A stretch of DNA of 50,020 bases, taken from the NCBI GenBank assembly GCA_028292625.1, contig JAQGLY010000063.1, positions 1 to 50,020 of the forward strand, in the 5' to 3' direction. Under the pieces are notes generated by a model that was not told the DNA's origin, searched no databases, and saw only the letters and a list, made by a program, of their open reading frames with translations. Source of the DNA: Herbaspirillum sp. GTDB taxonomy: Bacteria > Pseudomonadota > Gammaproteobacteria > Burkholderiales > Burkholderiaceae_D. How positions within the stretch are numbered: position 1 is the stretch's first letter; every line of letters begins with the position of its first letter. Below, piece by piece: positions 47,562 through 50,020 of the stretch. Position numbers and translations under genes: made by a program.

Positions 47562-49091
47562 ATGACAAAAAAAACTCTACCTCGTTATTTCTGGGCGGCC
47601 TGTCTGCTTGTCTGCCTGCTTGCATTCGGACTCAGATTGCCCAATCTGCAAGGCTACTCCTTATGGCTGGACGAAAGCTACAGCGCCTGGTTCTCGTCGA
47701 TGTCGCTGCACGATCTGTGGAGCGATGTCCCGCTTTACGAAATCCATCCGCCCATGTATTACACACTGCTCAAGGGATGGCGTGCCATCGCCGGCGCCAG
47801 CGAAGCGGGCCTGCGCAGCCTGTCGGTCCTGGCCAGCGTCGCCACGGTCCTGGTTCTGGCTTTATCCGGCCGAGTTTTGCGCGCAGGCCGGACAGGCGAT
47901 CAGGTCGGCCTGCTCGCCGCGCTGTTCCTGGCCGTCAACGAGGGCAATGTTAATTATGCGCAGCAGGCGCGTCCATACGCACTGGAGACGCTGACCGCCA
48001 CGCTGGCGATCCTGTCGTCGCTGGTACTGCTGCGTCAATTGCACGCCCGGGCCATTGCTCCGTCCGCAAGCCCTTTTGCGGTGCGCTCTCTCGTGCCGGC
48101 CATGGCGGCGCTGGCGGTCACGACCGGCGCGACGCTGTGGCTGCATAACACGGCGATGCTCATTGCGTTCGGCATCTGGTCCGGCCTGACTATATCGTTG
48201 CTGATCTTTGTGCCGCGGAACCGCATGCTTCAGGTGTTGGCCATCGTCATACCGGGTGTGGCGGCGCTGTTGATCTGGTCGCCGTTTCTGCCTATGTTTC
48301 TCCAGCAAAATCATAATATGGCCGGCATGGCGTACTGGGCGACATTTCGACTGCTGGACAGCGTGCAAGTGGTGCGCCTGATCTCAGGCGGTTATCTGGG
48401 GATGAGTCCCATTATCCTGCTGGCACCGCTGGGGCTGTGGCAGTTGTGGCGCATCGATCGCGTGTCAGCGCTGCATATGCTGATCGTTCTGGTGCTGCCG
48501 CTGAGCTTCATGGTGGCTTACAGCTATTTTCATCAGCCCGTTTTTGTCGACCGTCTGTTCGAATGGATGGCGCCATCGGTGATGGTCCTGGCGGCACTAG
48601 GCGTCGTGCTGGGACTGCGCCGCCCAACATGGCGTGGCGCAGCAACGTTGGTGACGCTGGCATTCTGCCTGTATGGAACGGTCCAGTTCCACAAAAGGGG
48701 GCCCTATGAAGACTGGCGCGGATGGCTATCGCGGATAGCCTCGGAGGCCAAACAGGGCGACCTCGTGATTTTCATACCAAACGAGATAGACATGCCGCTG
48801 CACTATTATTATGCGGACAAGGTGTTTCCCGAAGTGCTATCTCTCCCCGCGGCGTTTCCCGCCCGTGGACTGGCGCGGCGTTACATAGGCAATCTCGGCG
48901 GCCCCGGCATCATCCCGGCCGACCAGGCGCTGGTGCATGCTGCGACCGCGGGTCACGCCCGCGTCTGGCTTGTTCAGCGCGGGTCGAAATTGTTCGATCC
49001 CAACAGCATTATCCGGGCGGAGCTTAGCTCTTCGCGCAAACTCGCCGAGAAATTCGGCGACTCGAATGTCGTGATCGAACTCTTTGACTAG
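47562..49091 (+). CDS. GT-C fold glycosyltransferase, family 39-like membrane protein
   Basis: A 509-residue membrane protein with about ten to eleven spans. The first periplasmic loop carries the acidic pair Asp37-Glu38 in SLWLDESYSAWF, and EIHPPMYYTLLKGWRAI follows the second loop; both are hallmarks of the GT39/ArnT-like superfamily that moves sugars from a polyprenyl-phosphate carrier to an acceptor in the periplasm. The C-terminal soluble part (about 390-509) is short. The acceptor, protein, lipid A or a surface polymer, cannot be told. The ribosome site GAGTAAG is weak. Most relatives lie in accessory surface-glycan clusters. Confidence 0.82.
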   Translation: MTKKTLPRYFWAACLLVCLLAFGLRLPNLQGYSLWLDESYSAWFSSMSLHDLWSDVPLYEIHPPMYYTLLKGWRAIAGASEAGLRSLSVLASVATVLVLALSGRVLRAGRTGDQVGLLAALFLAVNEGNVNYAQQARPYALETLTATLAILSSLVLLRQLHARAIAPSASPFAVRSLVPAMAALAVTTGATLWLHNTAMLIAFGIWSGLTISLLIFVPRNRMLQVLAIVIPGVAALLIWSPFLPMFLQQNHNMAGMAYWATFRLLDSVQVVRLISGGYLGMSPIILLAPLGLWQLWRIDRVSALHMLIVLVLPLSFMVAYSYFHQPVFVDRLFEWMAPSVMVLAALGVVLGLRRPTWRGAATLVTLAFCLYGTVQFHKRGPYEDWRGWLSRIASEAKQGDLVIFIPNEIDMPLHYYYADKVFPEVLSLPAAFPARGLARRYIGNLGGPGIIPADQALVHAATAGHARVWLVQRGSKLFDPNSIIRAELSSSRKLAEKFGDSNVVIELFD

Positions 49092-49145
49092 ACTTGAATC
49101 GGGTGTGGTTGCCACAGTGGCCAGGCGAACCAGACAGCCGTTCGA

Positions 49146-50020
49146 TTACTTCACCGCACACAGAACAAAGCCGCGATCCGCCTTCATCAACGACGAACCG
49201 TCCGGGCATCCACCGGGCTCTATCAGTCCGAGGAAATATTTGAGATCATGCGCTTTGGCATAGTCGCGCAACTGCTGGAGCGTAATCAGCTCCTTGACTT
49301 CCTTGAAGCGCGGCGCCCATTGATGATAGAACGGCGGGTACCACATGACCGCAGCGCCTTGTTTCCAGTCGACCCATACCGAGGTCCGCGAACGCAACTG
49401 GAAGGTTTCGTCTTGGGCTGGGTAAGCCAGCAATAACTGTCCCTGAATTGGATGAACCCGCAACCAGCCGGCCAGCGCCAACGGGTCGGCCTGTTCGTGA
49501 CCGCCTGGAGCATTTAGTCTGCCCAGCACTTTAGTCAAACCCATTGTGCAGATGCCGGCAATGATCAGCAGCGACAACAGCAACGCGACATGACCCTCAC
49601 GAATACGACGGTCTGCCCGAAAAAAGACAAATCCGAACCCGAGCGTGGCAGCTACAAGAAAGATACTGGAAATCTTGCCGTAATTGTTAACGACGCAGGA
49701 GACAGCGACCCATGCCACCCACAACAACAACGCAAACCCGCTCTCGTACGTTTCGCGCCGGTAATCGTAATTTACGGGGCCAAAGCGGGCGGCCAGAGGG
49801 CCGCAGGCGGCATGGCAAAACATCAGCGCCAGCATCAATGTAGGAGCCCCTTCCTTCTGCTGAAAGGATACCGCCAGCAGAATCATGCACCAGACCAGCG
49901 TGCCGCGAGCGCCGTTAGCCTGCGATAACTTTATAAGAGAAGCCCCAATCACCATGACGATACAGAGCAGTTGAAAGACGCCATCGACTCGCAACAGATG
50001 CAGATTGAAAATCATCCGAA
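49146..50020 (-). CDS. Integral membrane protein, DUF6798-like, 5' end outside the window
   Basis: The frame is open to the right edge; the ATG at 50015 may be internal, because the protein appears to start in the middle of a membrane domain. At least 289 residues are visible: about five spans in the first 165, then a soluble C-terminal part with DETFQLRSRTSVWVDWKQGA, MWYPPFYHQWAPRFKEV and a short cysteine-containing end (GGCPDGSSL, VLCAVK). The soluble half resembles DUF6798 proteins, which sit in membrane glycan or exopolysaccharide contexts. It is convergent with the GT-C gene. Function is unknown. Confidence 0.6.
   Translation of the reverse strand, partial: RMIFNLHLLRVDGVFQLLCIVMVIGASLIKLSQANGARGTLVWCMILLAVSFQQKEGAPTLMLALMFCHAACGPLAARFGPVNYDYRRETYESGFALLLWVAWVAVSCVVNNYGKISSIFLVAATLGFGFVFFRADRRIREGHVALLLSLLIIAGICTMGLTKVLGRLNAPGGHEQADPLALAGWLRVHPIQGQLLLAYPAQDETFQLRSRTSVWVDWKQGAAVMWYPPFYHQWAPRFKEVKELITLQQLRDYAKAHDLKYFLGLIEPGGCPDGSSLMKADRGFVLCAVK

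Overview
The window is bacterial chromosome with dense, GC-rich coding. The gene content points to a betaproteobacterium of the order Burkholderiales, and the order of genes looks most like the Oxalobacteraceae (Herminiimonas/Collimonas relatives). Reasons are the miaB-phoH-ybeY-corC-lnt-glyQ-glyS-gmhB-plsC block, the lptD-surA-pdxA-rsmA operon divergent from amgK-murU, the split three-gene transhydrogenase, and the hemP-bfd-tonB-exbB-exbD iron block. The family assignment is inference. I saw no rRNA, tRNA, CRISPR array, prophage or intact insertion sequence.

Layout. 1-2.5 kb: end of a purE-purK-tsaC operon (purine synthesis and tRNA threonylcarbamoyladenosine). 2.7-9.6 kb: an OmpW porin, a flavin reductase, msrA, pdxH, two yceI genes with a cytochrome b561, purB and a YibF-type glutathione transferase. 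9.7-13.4 kb: iron handling, with bacterioferritin under its own promoter and a hemP, unknown 106-residue gene, bfd, tonB, exbB, exbD cluster behind a promoter that carries a Fur-like dyad. 13.5-20 kb: mnmA with an overlapping Nudix gene, the pntAA-pntAB-pntB transhydrogenase operon, an RsuA-type pseudouridine synthase and upp. 20-24.4 kb: ubiH, pepP, murU and amgK on the minus strand. 24.5-30 kb: lptD, surA, pdxA and rsmA on the plus strand. 30-43.7 kb: a long minus-strand run from ggt and miaB down to plsC, a YgjP-type metalloprotease and gloA. 43.7-50 kb is the accessory end: a BrnTA toxin-antitoxin locus with a broken toxin, a pirin/LysR divergent pair, a small lipoprotein, a ParB-like small protein, and two convergent multi-spanning membrane proteins, one a GT-C glycosyltransferase.

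The genes cooperate in a few themes. Envelope building is strongest: LptD and SurA (LPS assembly and outer-membrane folding), AmgK and MurU (MurNAc recycling), Lnt (lipoprotein acylation), PlsC (phospholipid) and GmhB (LPS heptose). Iron handling comes next: HemP, TonB-ExbBD, Bfd and Bfr. Translation and tRNA/rRNA modification is served by TsaC, MnmA, RsuA, RsmA, MiaB, YbeY and GlyQS.

Most of the window is ordinary core genome. The items that deserve a second look are the bacterioferritin lacking one ferroxidase ligand, the unknown protein embedded in the heme-iron cluster, the decayed BrnT beside an intact BrnA, a REP-like inverted pair, a 13-bp triple repeat over the rsuA stop codon, and the poorly recognised accessory genes after 46.4 kb. 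I did not find a convincing new multi-gene system.
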